Below are positions 52,576-62,018 of a stretch of DNA of 64,000 bases, piece by piece. The stretch lies in NCBI RefSeq assembly GCF_000092865.1, contig NC_014151.1, forward strand, positions 1,550,001 through 1,614,000, given 5' to 3'. The notes under the pieces were generated by a model. It had not been told where the DNA came from, did no database searches, and worked only from the letters and a program-made list of their open reading frames with translations. Source of the DNA: Cellulomonas flavigena DSM 20109. Its GTDB lineage: Bacteria > Actinomycetota > Actinomycetes > Actinomycetales > Cellulomonadaceae. The position numbers and the translations under genes were made by a program. Numbering within the stretch: the stretch's first letter is position 1; every line of letters starts with the position of its first letter.

Positions 52576-53624
52576 CGCACGGCCTCGTGATCGGCAAGTT
52601 CTACCCGCCGCACGCGGGCCACCTCGCGCTCGTGCACGCCGCGCAGGCACGGTGCGACCGCGTGACGGTCCAGGTGCTCGCGTCCAGCGCCGAGTCCCTG
52701 CCGGGCGAGGTCCGGGCGGCGTGGCTGCGCGAGGAGCTGCCGACCGCGCACGTCGTGCACGGGATCGACGACCACCCGGTGGACTACGCCGACCCGGGGG
52801 CGTGGGACGCGCACGTCGCGGTGATCGCGTCGCTGCTCGACGCACCCGTCGACCTCGTCGTCACGTCCGACTCCTACGGCGGCGAGCTCGCCCGCCGCCT
52901 CGGCGCGCGGTGGCACCGTGTCGACCCGGGCCGCCAGGGACTGCCCGTCTCCGGCACGGCGGTGCGCGCCGACCCCGCGCGGTACTGGTGGGCGCTGCCG
53001 GCGGCCGTGCGCGCGTGGTTCGTGCGCCGTGTCGTCGTGACGGGCGCCGAGTCGACGGGCACGACGACGCTCGCGCAGGACCTCACGGCCCACTACGGCC
53101 TGCCGACGGTCGCCGAGTTCGGCCGCGAGTGGACGACCGCCCGCCCCGGCGGTCTCGACGCGCCGTGGCACACGGCCGAGTTCGACCTCGTCGCGCGCGA
53201 GCAGGCGCGCCGCGAGGACGACGCCGCACGCCGCACGCCGCGCCCGCTGCTGGTGTGCGACACCGACGTCACCGCCACGACGCTCTGGCACGAGCGCTAC
53301 GTGGGGCACGCGTCGCCGACGGTCGTCGCACTCGCGCAGGAGCGCGTGCCCGACCTGTACCTGCTGACGGGCGACGAGATCCCGTTCGTCCAGGACGGCT
53401 GGCGCGACGGCGAGCACGTGCGGCACGCGATGCAGGCGCGGTTCCGCGAGGAGCTGACGCGGCGCGAGGCAGCGGACGGCGTGCCGTGGGTCGAGCTGCG
53501 CGGCTCACGCACCGAGCGGCTCGCCGCGGCCGTCGCGCTCGTCGACGACCTGCTGCGCCGACCGCGTGACCTCGCCGACCCGCTGCCCGAGGCGAACGGC
53601 GACCGTGCCACACTCGCGACGTGA
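52572..53624 (+). CDS. nadR: NadR-like NMN adenylyltransferase/ribosylnicotinamide kinase
   Basis: A 350-residue two-domain protein. The N-terminal nucleotidyltransferase has GKFYPPHAGHLALVHAAQ with the (H/T)xGH motif and later LPVSGTAVRADPARYW, which matches the ISGT-like motif. The C-terminal kinase starts RRVVVTGAESTGTTTLAQDL, where the P-loop Lys is replaced by Thr. Together the enzymes would turn nicotinamide riboside into NMN then NAD. There is no HTH repressor domain. GTG 52572 overlaps pnuC, and the stop overlaps the MoxR gene. Confidence 0.87.
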   Translation: MTHGLVIGKFYPPHAGHLALVHAAQARCDRVTVQVLASSAESLPGEVRAAWLREELPTAHVVHGIDDHPVDYADPGAWDAHVAVIASLLDAPVDLVVTSDSYGGELARRLGARWHRVDPGRQGLPVSGTAVRADPARYWWALPAAVRAWFVRRVVVTGAESTGTTTLAQDLTAHYGLPTVAEFGREWTTARPGGLDAPWHTAEFDLVAREQARREDDAARRTPRPLLVCDTDVTATTLWHERYVGHASPTVVALAQERVPDLYLLTGDEIPFVQDGWRDGEHVRHAMQARFREELTRREAADGVPWVELRGSRTERLAAAVALVDDLLRRPRDLADPLPEANGDRATLAT

Positions 53625-55201
53625 GCGAGCACGACCTGCAGCAGGTCTCCCAGGCACCGACCCGCGCAGGGGCGGCGGGCACCCCGCACGTCGAGCTGGA
53701 CGCGGCCCACCTCTTCGCGGACGAGCAGCTCCCGGCTGACGCGACCGCCCCGCGCCTCGACGAGAAGCTGCGCCAGGCGTACTTCTGGATGGTCAACCAC
53801 GCGGTCATCAGCCCGCACTACGACGTCGAGTTCTCCGCGCCCGGGCAGGCGCGCACGACCTACCGGCTGGGGGACTCCCGGGCCGCGGTGCACCTGCCGA
53901 CCGACCAGTCGTACTCGTCGTTCGTGCTGCTGCCGCTGCTGACGTTCGCGGTGCGCGGCCGCTGCCTGCTCGTCGGCGGGCCGGGCCGCGGCAAGACGGC
54001 CTCGGCGATCCTCATGGGCGTCATCGCCGGCTACCCCGTGCGCGACGTGCGCCGCGCGATGCAGCACGGCCACCCGCAGCTCACGGTGCAGGACATGTTC
54101 GGCACGCCGCTGCCGCGCGACCTCGTCAACGCCGAGCGTCTGGCGGACGTCGACGTCGCGTGGCGCTCGTGGCTGGGCATGCGCGTGAAGATCGTCGACG
54201 AGTACAACCGCATCCCCACGCGCACGCAGTCCGCGCTTCTCACGGTGCTGGCCGACGGCTACGTCGAGGTGTTCGACCAGGTCTACGAGACCGGTGCGTC
54301 CGCCTGGTACCTCACGGCCAACGACGACGCGGGGGGCGGCACCTTCCAGGTGGTCGACGCGCTGCGGGACCGCATCGACGTGGTCGTCAAGGCGCTCGCG
54401 TTCAACTCGCGGTTCCTCGGGGACCTCGTGACGCGCGCCGAGCGCGGTGTGCGGCCGGAGGAGAACGTGCCGCCGGGCATCGTGTTCGACGCCGACGAGC
54501 ACGACCGCCTGCACCGCGAGGTGCTCGCGGTACCGCTGCCGCGGCCGGTGCGCCGCCGCCTGGAGTTCTTCGCGGCACAGCTCGAGCTGCTCGAGCGTGC
54601 CGGCTCGCAGCTCGAGTACCGCACCAAGGACACGGCCCGTCTCGCGGGCGCCGACCCGCACACCCTCCTGGCGTCCGACGACGGCCGCGACCGGCGCGAC
54701 GACATCGGCGCGCAGACGCTCAACGGCCTGTCCGTGCGCGCGCTGCAGTCCCTCGTGCTGTACGCCAAGGCCATGGCGTACTTCCGCGGCGACGCGCAGG
54801 TGGAGCTCGACGACCTGCGGGCCGTGCTGCCGTTCGTGCTGCACGACAAGCTGCAGCCCGACCTCGACGCGCCCGCGTTCGACGACCCCGAGCGCGAGGC
54901 GCTGCGCACGGACCGGGTCTCGTGGCTGCGCGAGATCTTCGACACCGCGTGCCTGCAGTACGACGCCGCGGGCCTCGACGGCGACGACCCGGTGGGCGAC
55001 GTGCTCGCCGAGCTCGCAGCCGGTCTCGATGGCATCGAGGAGAAGGTCGTGCTGGCGCGTCTCGCGACCATCGAGCGCATCCTCTCGGGCTGGCAGCGCA
55101 CCAAGCTGCACGGCGACATGTACGACGACGCGCTCGCGCTGAAGTACGCGCACCAGCGGTACTCCTCGTACCTGCGCTGGCTGCGGTGGCAGTCGTCGTG
55201 A
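53621..55201 (+). CDS. MoxR-type AAA+ ATPase
   Basis: A 526-residue ATPase with Walker A VGGPGRGKTASAIL near residue 122, Walker B VKIVDEYNRIP, a sensor-1 region WYLTANDDAGGG and a C-terminal helical lid plus a long extension (to residue 526) beyond usual MoxR proteins of about 330. MoxR ATPases work with vWA proteins as chaperone or remodelling pairs; the vWA gene is two genes downstream. GTG 53621 overlaps nadR by four bases, an unusual tie between NAD salvage and this system. Confidence 0.85.
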   Translation: MSEHDLQQVSQAPTRAGAAGTPHVELDAAHLFADEQLPADATAPRLDEKLRQAYFWMVNHAVISPHYDVEFSAPGQARTTYRLGDSRAAVHLPTDQSYSSFVLLPLLTFAVRGRCLLVGGPGRGKTASAILMGVIAGYPVRDVRRAMQHGHPQLTVQDMFGTPLPRDLVNAERLADVDVAWRSWLGMRVKIVDEYNRIPTRTQSALLTVLADGYVEVFDQVYETGASAWYLTANDDAGGGTFQVVDALRDRIDVVVKALAFNSRFLGDLVTRAERGVRPEENVPPGIVFDADEHDRLHREVLAVPLPRPVRRRLEFFAAQLELLERAGSQLEYRTKDTARLAGADPHTLLASDDGRDRRDDIGAQTLNGLSVRALQSLVLYAKAMAYFRGDAQVELDDLRAVLPFVLHDKLQPDLDAPAFDDPEREALRTDRVSWLREIFDTACLQYDAAGLDGDDPVGDVLAELAAGLDGIEEKVVLARLATIERILSGWQRTKLHGDMYDDALALKYAHQRYSSYLRWLRWQSS

Positions 55202-56115
55202 CGGGAGTCCCCGCGCTCGTCCGTGCCCACGCGGCCACGGTCGATCCGTGGCTGCGCGAGGCGGCGGGGTGGGGCGTGGACGCGGCGGCGGCGCGTGCGG
55301 CGCTCACGGACCTCGAGCCGGCGGTCGCGGCGCTCGACGGCGACCCCGAGGTCGCGCTGCCGCTCGTGCGCGCGACCCTCGACCTGCTCGCCCGCGGGCG
55401 CTGGCACGCAGCGTCCGTGCCGCGCGGCGTCGTGCTGACGGTGCTGCCGCGCCTCGCGACGTGGGTGCGCGCGTGGCCCGCGGACGTGGTCCCCGCGGTG
55501 CTCGCAGCCTCGCGTGGCGTGGCGCGCGCCGGGTTGCTCGACGCGTGGGTCGACCGGGTCGCACGCGCGGACGTGCCGGCCGCACCCACGGACGTGCGCC
55601 CGGCCCTGCTCGTCGCCGCGTGGCGCAGCGGCCTCGTGCGGTACCGCGACGCCGCGCTCGACGCCGCCGCGGCCCTGCCGGCGGCGACCGCCGCCGCGCT
55701 CCTGGAGGTGCCGGAGGCGGAGGTCGGCGTCGTCCTGGAGCGGCACCGTGCCGACCGGTGGTGGTGGCCGGGGCGCGACGACGGCCCGGGCGTGGTGCAG
55801 CGCGTCGGCGGGTTCGTCGGGTGGGGTGGCCCCTGGGTGCAGGTGCCGCGCGTGGCGGCCGGCGGACCGACGGGCTGGCTCGTGGTCGTCGACGGCACGG
55901 TCGGCGCCGTCGTGGCCGACGTGCACGGTTCTGCCGTCGTCGGGCTCGAGGACCCGCCACCGACCGTCGCACCGCCGCGACCCGACGCCCGCCGGCTGCC
56001 CGTGCCGTGGCTCGACGAGGTCACGGGCGCGGTGCCGGGCGAGCGGCCCGACGTGCTGCTCGTGGCTCGCACGCACTCGTGCACCCTCGACGTCGTCCGC
56101 GTGGCGGCCGCATGA
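55198..56115 (+). CDS. Unknown protein between MoxR and vWA genes (bpX-like by position)
   Basis: A 305-residue protein: an N-terminal Ala/Leu-rich helical repeat region (residues about 1-165) and a C-terminal beta-rich domain (VQRVGGFVGWGGPWVQVPRV, GWLVVVDGTVGAVVADVHG). No catalytic motif is visible. In published MoxR/vWA ternary systems a third protein called bpX occupies this place; similarity to a bpX family is a guess from position. GTG 55198 and its stop overlap both neighbours. Confidence 0.6.
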   Translation: MTGVPALVRAHAATVDPWLREAAGWGVDAAAARAALTDLEPAVAALDGDPEVALPLVRATLDLLARGRWHAASVPRGVVLTVLPRLATWVRAWPADVVPAVLAASRGVARAGLLDAWVDRVARADVPAAPTDVRPALLVAAWRSGLVRYRDAALDAAAALPAATAAALLEVPEAEVGVVLERHRADRWWWPGRDDGPGVVQRVGGFVGWGGPWVQVPRVAAGGPTGWLVVVDGTVGAVVADVHGSAVVGLEDPPPTVAPPRPDARRLPVPWLDEVTGAVPGERPDVLLVARTHSCTLDVVRVAAA

Positions 56116-57860
56116 GGTCCCGCGCGACGACGCCCGACCCGGCCGCGCAGGCCCTGGTCGCGGCCTGGCGCGACGCCTGGCCGCACGCGCTCGCCGCGTG
56201 GGGCAGGACCACGCGCATGCACCCGCCGCACCTGCACACCGTGCCCGTGGCGGACGTGCCGTCGTTCGCCTGGTACGACAGCGGCGACGTCGAGGTGCAC
56301 GTCGACCTCGCGCACGCCGCGCGCCTGGGCCTCGCGGAGCATGCCGTGGCGGTGCTCGCGCACGAGGTCGGGCACCATGTGCTCGCGCCCGTCGACGGCC
56401 GCACGCGCGTGCGGATCGCGGCGCGCGTGCGCGCAGGACTGGCCGACCGGGACGACCTCGTGCCGCTCGTCGCGAACCTCTGGAGCGACCTGCTGATCAA
56501 CGACCGGTTGCAGCGCACCGGCGGCGCCGACCTCGCCGGCGTGTGGCGCGCGCTGGGCACGCCGAGCGACCCGCTCATGGCCCTCGTGCTGCGCGCGTGC
56601 GAGCTGCTGTGGGGCCTGCCGCGGCACGAGCTGTGCGGCACCGCCGTGCCGGTCCGCGAGGAGGCCGCCTGGCTGTGCGCGCGCCTCGTGCGGGCGTACG
56701 CGCGCGACCCCGTCGCGGGGGCCGGCGGGTTCGCCGCGCTCGTGCGCACCGCCCTCGCGGACGAGCTCGGGGACGCGGCGGGCCTCGCAGGGGCACGGGC
56801 GCTGGCGTGCGGCGACGAGGCGTCCCTGGACGGGCTGCCGTACGGCGTGACGAGCGACGACCTGGCCACGCCCGTCGTGCACCCCGCGCAGGACCCCGCG
56901 GTCGTGGGTGACGCGGTCACGGCCGCACCCGACGTCGACGAGGCCGTGCCCCCCGACGGGTCGGCCGACGGCACCGGAACCCAGCACAGCCCCGTCCTGC
57001 CGCCCGAGCTGCACGCGACGCTGAAGGCCCTCGGGTCGTCCGCGACGGCGGAGGACGTCGCCGTCGCCTGGTACCGCGAGCGTGCCGCGCCGTACCTCGT
57101 GCCCTTCCGGCAGGTGGTGCAGCGGGGCGTGCCCGAGCGGCTGCTGGCCGGGCTCGAGCCGTGGGAGCTCGGCGAGGACCTCGCCGACGTCGACTGGGTC
57201 GGCACGATGACCGCGTCGCCCGTCGTCGTCCCGGGGTTCACGACGGTCCGCCGGCACACCCTGGAGGACGAGCCCGTCGAGCCGCGCCGCGTCCCGGTGG
57301 ACCTCGACCTGTACCTCGACTCGTCGGGGTCGATGGCCGACCCGCGGCGGTTCTCGTGGGTGGCGCTCGCGGGCGCCGTGCTGGTGCTCTCGGCGCTGCG
57401 TGCCGGCGCGCGCGTGCAGGCCACGACGTGGTCCGGGCCCGGTGAGGTCGCCGGGACGGACGGGTTCACGCGCGACCCGGAGGCCGCCCTGCGTGCCGTC
57501 GTCGCCTACATCGGCGGCGGTACCGCCTTCCCGCTCGCGCTGCTGCGCCGCACGCACCTCGGCGAGGCCGGGCAGCGACCGACGGCCGCACGCGCCACCC
57601 ACATCGCGGTGGTGTCCGACGACGGCGCCCGCTCCATGGTCCCGCCGCGCGGTCTCGGGTTCGAGCCCGACGTCGCGAGCCGCGCGGTGCAGGCCGCGGG
57701 CGGTGGCGGCACGCTGCTGCTCGACGTGCCGCCCGACCGGCTGCCCGGGCTGGTCCCGCACCTGCCGGCCGGGTACGACGTGCACAGCGTGACGGGGGAC
57801 GAGGCCCTCGTCGAGTTCGCGCGCGCGTTCGCGCGCCGGACGTGGGGGGAGATGCGATGA
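56112..57860 (+). CDS. Metallopeptidase-like protein with C-terminal vWA domain
   Basis: A 582-residue protein. The N-terminal part has VLAHEVGHHVLAP near residue 80, an HExxH zinc signature, followed by NLWSDLLINDRLQ. A low-complexity acidic/Pro linker (about 265-300) leads to a vWA domain from about 385 with DLYLDSSGSM, the MIDAS Asp-x-Ser-x-Ser, and GGGTAFPLALL. Such peptidase-like/vWA proteins pair with MoxR ATPases. Whether the HExxH is active cannot be told. ATG 56112 overlaps the previous stop. Confidence 0.85.
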   Translation: MRSRATTPDPAAQALVAAWRDAWPHALAAWGRTTRMHPPHLHTVPVADVPSFAWYDSGDVEVHVDLAHAARLGLAEHAVAVLAHEVGHHVLAPVDGRTRVRIAARVRAGLADRDDLVPLVANLWSDLLINDRLQRTGGADLAGVWRALGTPSDPLMALVLRACELLWGLPRHELCGTAVPVREEAAWLCARLVRAYARDPVAGAGGFAALVRTALADELGDAAGLAGARALACGDEASLDGLPYGVTSDDLATPVVHPAQDPAVVGDAVTAAPDVDEAVPPDGSADGTGTQHSPVLPPELHATLKALGSSATAEDVAVAWYRERAAPYLVPFRQVVQRGVPERLLAGLEPWELGEDLADVDWVGTMTASPVVVPGFTTVRRHTLEDEPVEPRRVPVDLDLYLDSSGSMADPRRFSWVALAGAVLVLSALRAGARVQATTWSGPGEVAGTDGFTRDPEAALRAVVAYIGGGTAFPLALLRRTHLGEAGQRPTAARATHIAVVSDDGARSMVPPRGLGFEPDVASRAVQAAGGGGTLLLDVPPDRLPGLVPHLPAGYDVHSVTGDEALVEFARAFARRTWGEMR

Positions 57861-58498
57861 GGGACGACGACGCGCGGCTGCCGCGCCCGCTGGTGTCCGG
57901 GGAGCGCCGGCCGGGCCCCGAGCTCGTGGTCGTGACACGCCGCCTGGCGGCCGCGCCGGCGGCGCTGCGCGACCCAGGCGCGAACGCGGCCGCGGCGCTC
58001 GCGGACCTCGCGGTCGTGCTCGACGGACGCGTGGCCGAGGCCGGCGAGCTGCGTTCGCTCGACCAGCGCACCGGCGACCCCGGTGGCGACCGGGCCGTGC
58101 TGGCGCTGCTGACCGGGTGGGTGGCGCTCGACCCGGCGGTCCGCGCCGACCCCGGCCTGCAGGACGTCGCGAAGCGCGCGGGCGGGCTCAGCAGGCTCGT
58201 CGTCGCGGCGGCGCTCGCGGTGGCCGGCGAGCTCGCGGAACTGCGCGAACCCGCGACCTGGACCGACGACGAGGTCGCGCGCGAGGAGCTGGCCCGCGCC
58301 GTCCTCGCCGTGCTGGGCGTCCTGCCCGCGGGCGAGGACCCGCACACGGCCGGCGACGCCTGGCGCGTCGTCAGCACGCGCCACCGGCGGCGGGTCGCCG
58401 CGGAGATGGCGGCCGAGGCGCAGCGGGCCGCGGAGCTCGCGAAGGCGCTCGCGGAGCAGCGCGCGAAGGAGGCGGCGGCGCAGTATGCCAACTACTGA
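57857..58498 (+). CDS. Unknown helical protein of the MoxR/vWA operon
   Basis: A 213-residue helical protein, with long Ala-rich helices (AALADLAVVLDGRVAEAGEL, LVVAAALAVAGELAELRE) and a C-terminal coiled-coil-like tail (AAEMAAEAQRAAELAKALAE, EQRAKEAAAQYANY). No family recognised. ATG 57857 overlaps the vWA stop (ATGA), and the last 14 bases overlap the ligase gene, so it is part of the same coupled run. Confidence 0.65.
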   Translation: MRDDDARLPRPLVSGERRPGPELVVVTRRLAAAPAALRDPGANAAAALADLAVVLDGRVAEAGELRSLDQRTGDPGGDRAVLALLTGWVALDPAVRADPGLQDVAKRAGGLSRLVVAAALAVAGELAELREPATWTDDEVAREELARAVLAVLGVLPAGEDPHTAGDAWRVVSTRHRRRVAAEMAAEAQRAAELAKALAEQRAKEAAAQYANY

Positions 58499-59984
58499 CG
58501 ACGCGCTCGCCGGCACGCCCGGCCGAGCGACGCCCGACCCCGCCTCGCCCGACCGCGCCAGGCCCGACCCCGTCGGTCCACCGGCCGAGTACGCGCCGAT
58601 GGGCGCGCTCGCGCTCACCGACCACGAGCGCTGGCCGAGCCTGCCGACGGCCGACCTCGTGCGCGTCGAGGCGGCGCGGCAGCACCCGGCGGCGCCGGTC
58701 TGGGTGCACGCCACGGGCGACCGCCTGGACACGGCGGACCTCACGGCGCTGGCCGCGCGCGGGCGGACGCAGCAGAGCGCGACGCCGCCGGACTGGGTGG
58801 CTGCGCTGGTCGAGCGCGCGCACGCCACCGTGCCCCGGTACCGCGCGGCCGCGCGCGACGGCCGCAGCGGTCCGTCGTCCCCGCTGCACGAGCTGCCGAC
58901 CGTGACGCGCCACGACCTCGTGACGGACCTCGCCGCGCACGTCCCGGTCGACGTGCCGCTCGACCGTGTGCTGCAGGGCACGAGCTCGGGCAGCACGGGC
59001 GCGGCGCTCGTCGTCCCGCTGCACCCGCGGGCTGTCGCCGCGGACCTGCTGCTGCTGCACGCGCTCGTCGAGGCGACGGGCACGACGTGGGTCGCGGACG
59101 CCGCCCGGCTCGGCCTGCTGAACCTCGTCGACCAGCGCGCGGCGTTCACGTACGTCTCGGCGATGTCGGCGTTCCCGCGCGACCCCGGCGTCCCTGCGCC
59201 TCTCATGGCGCGCGTCAACCTCGACGCGTCCGCATGGCGCGCAGCGGGGGACCGGGAGCGGTGGCTCGCCGAGCACGACCCGCAGGTCGTCAGCACGAGC
59301 ACGCTGCCGCTGGTGCACCTGCTCGACCTCGCGGAGGCGGGCCTGGCCCTGCACCCGCTGGCGGTGGTCAACGGCGCCACGCACGTGACGCCCGCCGTCA
59401 GACGCCGCGTGCACGACGTGTGGGGCGCGCCGCTGCTCGACCTGTACGGGCTGCGCGAGACGGGCCCCGTGGCCGTGGCCGGCGAGGACGCCCCGGGGCA
59501 CGTGGTCGTCGACCGGCGCGTCCACGTCGAGGTGCTCGACCCCGCCGGCCGCCCGGTGGCGCCGGGCGAGCGCGGCGAGGTCGTCGTCACCGTCGACGAG
59601 AACCCGTACCTGCCGCTGCTGCGCTACCGCACGGGCGACCACGCGGCGCTCGGCAGCACCGCCGACGGGCGTCCGGTGCTGCTCGGGCTCGAGGGCCGCG
59701 CTGCCGTGCGCTACCTCGACGCGTCGGGCGTCGCGCGGCCGTCCGTCGACGCGACGCAGGTGCTGCAGGCGGCGGGGCTGGTCGCGTGGCACGTCCACCA
59801 GGACGCCGCCGGGGGAGTGCTGCTGCGCGCGGTCGCCCCGGACGTCCTGGCGGCGCAGGCCGCGGCGCGAGCCGTGCGCGACTGGCTGGGACGTGACGTG
59901 GCGCTCGACGTGCTCGACGACGTCGCGGACCTCGGCCCGGGCAAGCCCGCGCGGTGGTCGTCGGACGTGCCGGGCCTCGGGTGA
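58485..59984 (+). CDS. PaaK-like adenylate-forming enzyme of the MoxR/vWA operon
   Basis: A 499-residue ANL-superfamily protein closest to phenylacetate-CoA ligases: LQGTSSGSTGAALVVPL near residue 165 (AMP/phosphate loop), LLDLYGLRETGPVAVAGED and LLRYRTGDHAALGS. The N terminus has a 40-residue Pro/Asp-rich extension. It may activate an acid for transfer to a protein or CoA. Its presence as last gene of an NAD-salvage/MoxR/vWA run is unusual; the acid is unknown. The start lies 14 bases inside the previous gene. Confidence 0.78.
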   Translation: MPTTDDALAGTPGRATPDPASPDRARPDPVGPPAEYAPMGALALTDHERWPSLPTADLVRVEAARQHPAAPVWVHATGDRLDTADLTALAARGRTQQSATPPDWVAALVERAHATVPRYRAAARDGRSGPSSPLHELPTVTRHDLVTDLAAHVPVDVPLDRVLQGTSSGSTGAALVVPLHPRAVAADLLLLHALVEATGTTWVADAARLGLLNLVDQRAAFTYVSAMSAFPRDPGVPAPLMARVNLDASAWRAAGDRERWLAEHDPQVVSTSTLPLVHLLDLAEAGLALHPLAVVNGATHVTPAVRRRVHDVWGAPLLDLYGLRETGPVAVAGEDAPGHVVVDRRVHVEVLDPAGRPVAPGERGEVVVTVDENPYLPLLRYRTGDHAALGSTADGRPVLLGLEGRAAVRYLDASGVARPSVDATQVLQAAGLVAWHVHQDAAGGVLLRAVAPDVLAAQAAARAVRDWLGRDVALDVLDDVADLGPGKPARWSSDVPGLG

Positions 59985-59990
59985 GGGCTC

Positions 59991-60887
59991 TCAGCTGACG
60001 CGGCCCGCCGGCCCCGCGCCGCCGGCGGGCGTGTCGTCCGGGTGGTCGCGCAGCCACTGCGTGTCGTCGTTGACGTACGCGTAGTACAGGCCGATCAGCA
60101 GCCCGCCGCCGACGAAGTTCCCGACGAGCGCGAGCGCGACGTTGCCCGCCGCGAGCCCGAGGTCGATGCCCTCGCGCAACCCGACGATCGAGAACAGCAC
60201 GGTGTTGGCCACCGAGTGCTCCAGCCCGAGGAACGCGAAGATGAACACCGCGACGATCATCACGGCGGACTTCGCGACGTCGTTGCTGATGAGGCCGTTG
60301 TAGACCAGCAGCATGGCGAGGTTGATGCAGAAGTTGCACAGCACCGCGCGGACCAGCAGGTCGCCCCAGCCCACCGGCCCGTCGGCGACGTAGGCGAGCT
60401 TGTGCTCCACCGACGCCACCATCTGCTCGAGCACCGCGCCCTCGGCGAGCGTCGAGAACCGCAGGAAGAGCGCGACGAGCAGGCCACCGGCGAGGTTGCC
60501 GAGGTAGCACAGGCCGAGCAGGCGCGCGGCGCGCGCCCACGTGGTGCGCCGGTGGTACGCACCGATCGAGACGATCATCATGTTCGACGTCAGGAGCTCG
60601 GAGCGCGAGTAGTAGATGAACACCAGCGCCCAGCCGAACGTCAGCGCACCCGCCATGCGCCCCAGCGGCACGAGGGTCGAGCCGCCGGCGGACACCTGCG
60701 CGAAGCCCGCGATCACCGCGTAGTTCGCGGCGTAGAGCACGCCGATCACGATGCCCGCCATCCCGGCACGCATGAGGTAGCGGCGCGCGAGGCTCCCCGA
60801 CATCGCCGTCTTGGTCTCGAGCGCCTCGAGGACGGTGCTGATGAAGTGCTTGCCCGGGAACAGCGCGCGCGGATCGGTGGTGCTCAC
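59991..60887 (-). CDS. Formate/nitrite transporter (FNT) channel
   Basis: A 298-residue pentamer-forming anion channel with six spans. Family motifs: RMAGALTFGWALVFIYYSRSELLTSNMM, LCNFCINLAMLLVYN and the gating-His segment GLEHSVANTVLFSIVG. It carries formate, nitrite or a similar monoacid. It ends a few bases from the convergent PaaK-like gene. The start at GTG 60887 is supported by CAGAGT six bases upstream, as in other leaderless genes here; the longer ORF to 60905 is less likely. Confidence 0.9.
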   Translation of the reverse strand: MSTTDPRALFPGKHFISTVLEALETKTAMSGSLARRYLMRAGMAGIVIGVLYAANYAVIAGFAQVSAGGSTLVPLGRMAGALTFGWALVFIYYSRSELLTSNMMIVSIGAYHRRTTWARAARLLGLCYLGNLAGGLLVALFLRFSTLAEGAVLEQMVASVEHKLAYVADGPVGWGDLLVRAVLCNFCINLAMLLVYNGLISNDVAKSAVMIVAVFIFAFLGLEHSVANTVLFSIVGLREGIDLGLAAGNVALALVGNFVGGGLLIGLYYAYVNDDTQWLRDHPDDTPAGGAGPAGRVS

Positions 60888-60893
60888 GCGCCC

Positions 60894-60899
60894 ACTCTG
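60894..60899 (-). promoter_or_regulatory. Leaderless-type minus-10 hexamer (FNT channel)
   Basis: CAGAGT on the minus strand, six bases before GTG 60887; it decides the start. Confidence 0.4.
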
Positions 60900-60977
60900 C
60901 CGCACCCGGGCACCGCGCCGCGGGGCCGACGGTCCCCGGGCGTGCCGCTGACCTGCGTGAGGGTGGTCACGCGGGGC

Positions 60978-62012
60978 TCAGACGAGGCGCTGCTCGATGC
61001 GCGACCCGCCTGCCCCGTGCACGACGCGCGCGAGCGCCCCGTTGACGAGCGCGAGGTGCGGCGGTACGTGGCCGCAGTCGACGTCCGCGAGCACGGGGAT
61101 CCCCAGATCGCCCAAAGCGCGGCGCGCGGCGTCGTGGTGCGTGAGCTCGGGGACCTCCTTGCCCTGCGTGCGGCCGATGAGCACGGCTGTCGCCCGGTCG
61201 AACCAGCCGGCGTACCGCAGCCCGAACAGGCGACGCGTCACGTCCGCGGAGTCCGAGCCCGCGTTCTCGAGATAGACGACGAGGCCCTCGGGCGCGTGCC
61301 GGTCCGCGAACCCGGCGAGGTCGCCGTACGGCGTGCCGGCCAGGTGCGCGACCGTCTCCAGGCAGCCGCCCACGAGGCGGCCGGTGACGTCGACGTCGCC
61401 CGCGTCGTCGGCCCCGGCGTCGACGCGCGTCCAGCCGCCCGGAGCGTCGAGCACGTACTCGGTGACGCCGGGCTCGGCCTCGTAGTCCACGAAGGGACCG
61501 GACCGCCAGGCCGTCGCGGCACCCTGCACGAGCGTGGCGCCGGCGGGCGCGGCGACCACGTCGGTCCACGGCAGCAGCGGCTCGGGGACGCGGTAGGGCG
61601 TGTCGAGCAGGTTCTGCCCGTGCAGCGTCGCGACGCCCGTGCGCAGCGTCAGCGGCAGCAGCAGCGTCGAGATGTCCGACAGCCCGAGGAACCACGTCGG
61701 GTCCTCCGCCAGCCGGTCCCAGTCGAGCAGGTGCAGCAGGTCGATCGCGACGTGCCCGCCCCACGGCGGGACGACGGCGCGCACCTCGGGGTCCGTGAGC
61801 AACGCGGTGAGCTCCGCCGCGCGCGTGCGCGGCGGTCCGGACGACACCCGGTCGCCGCCCATGACCGCGCCCACGCGCGTGCCCCAGCCGAGCCGGTGGA
61901 GGTGGGCGAGCGCGACGCCGAGCCGCGCCTGCTGCGCATGCTGGATGCCGCTCGACGGTGACGTCACCCCCACGACGTCGCCGGCGACGAGGGGGCGGGG
62001 GTAGGTCACCAT
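60978..62012 (-). CDS. LD-carboxypeptidase / S66 peptidase (MccF-like)
   Basis: A 344-residue S66-family serine peptidase: GDVVGVTSPSSG near the start, the nucleophile Ser in WFLGLSDISTLLLP (usually GYSD), the Glu region GLVVYLENAGSDS and the C-terminal His in VLADVDCGHVPPHL. S66 enzymes cut the peptidoglycan LD-bond or inactivate peptidyl-nucleotide antibiotics (MccF). The family type cannot be settled; MccF-like is favoured by the length and the ATLHGQNL segment. The ATG at 62012 has a leaderless-type TACGGT. Confidence 0.83.
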   Translation of the reverse strand: MVTYPRPLVAGDVVGVTSPSSGIQHAQQARLGVALAHLHRLGWGTRVGAVMGGDRVSSGPPRTRAAELTALLTDPEVRAVVPPWGGHVAIDLLHLLDWDRLAEDPTWFLGLSDISTLLLPLTLRTGVATLHGQNLLDTPYRVPEPLLPWTDVVAAPAGATLVQGAATAWRSGPFVDYEAEPGVTEYVLDAPGGWTRVDAGADDAGDVDVTGRLVGGCLETVAHLAGTPYGDLAGFADRHAPEGLVVYLENAGSDSADVTRRLFGLRYAGWFDRATAVLIGRTQGKEVPELTHHDAARRALGDLGIPVLADVDCGHVPPHLALVNGALARVVHGAGGSRIEQRLV

Positions 62013-62018
62013 CGCACG

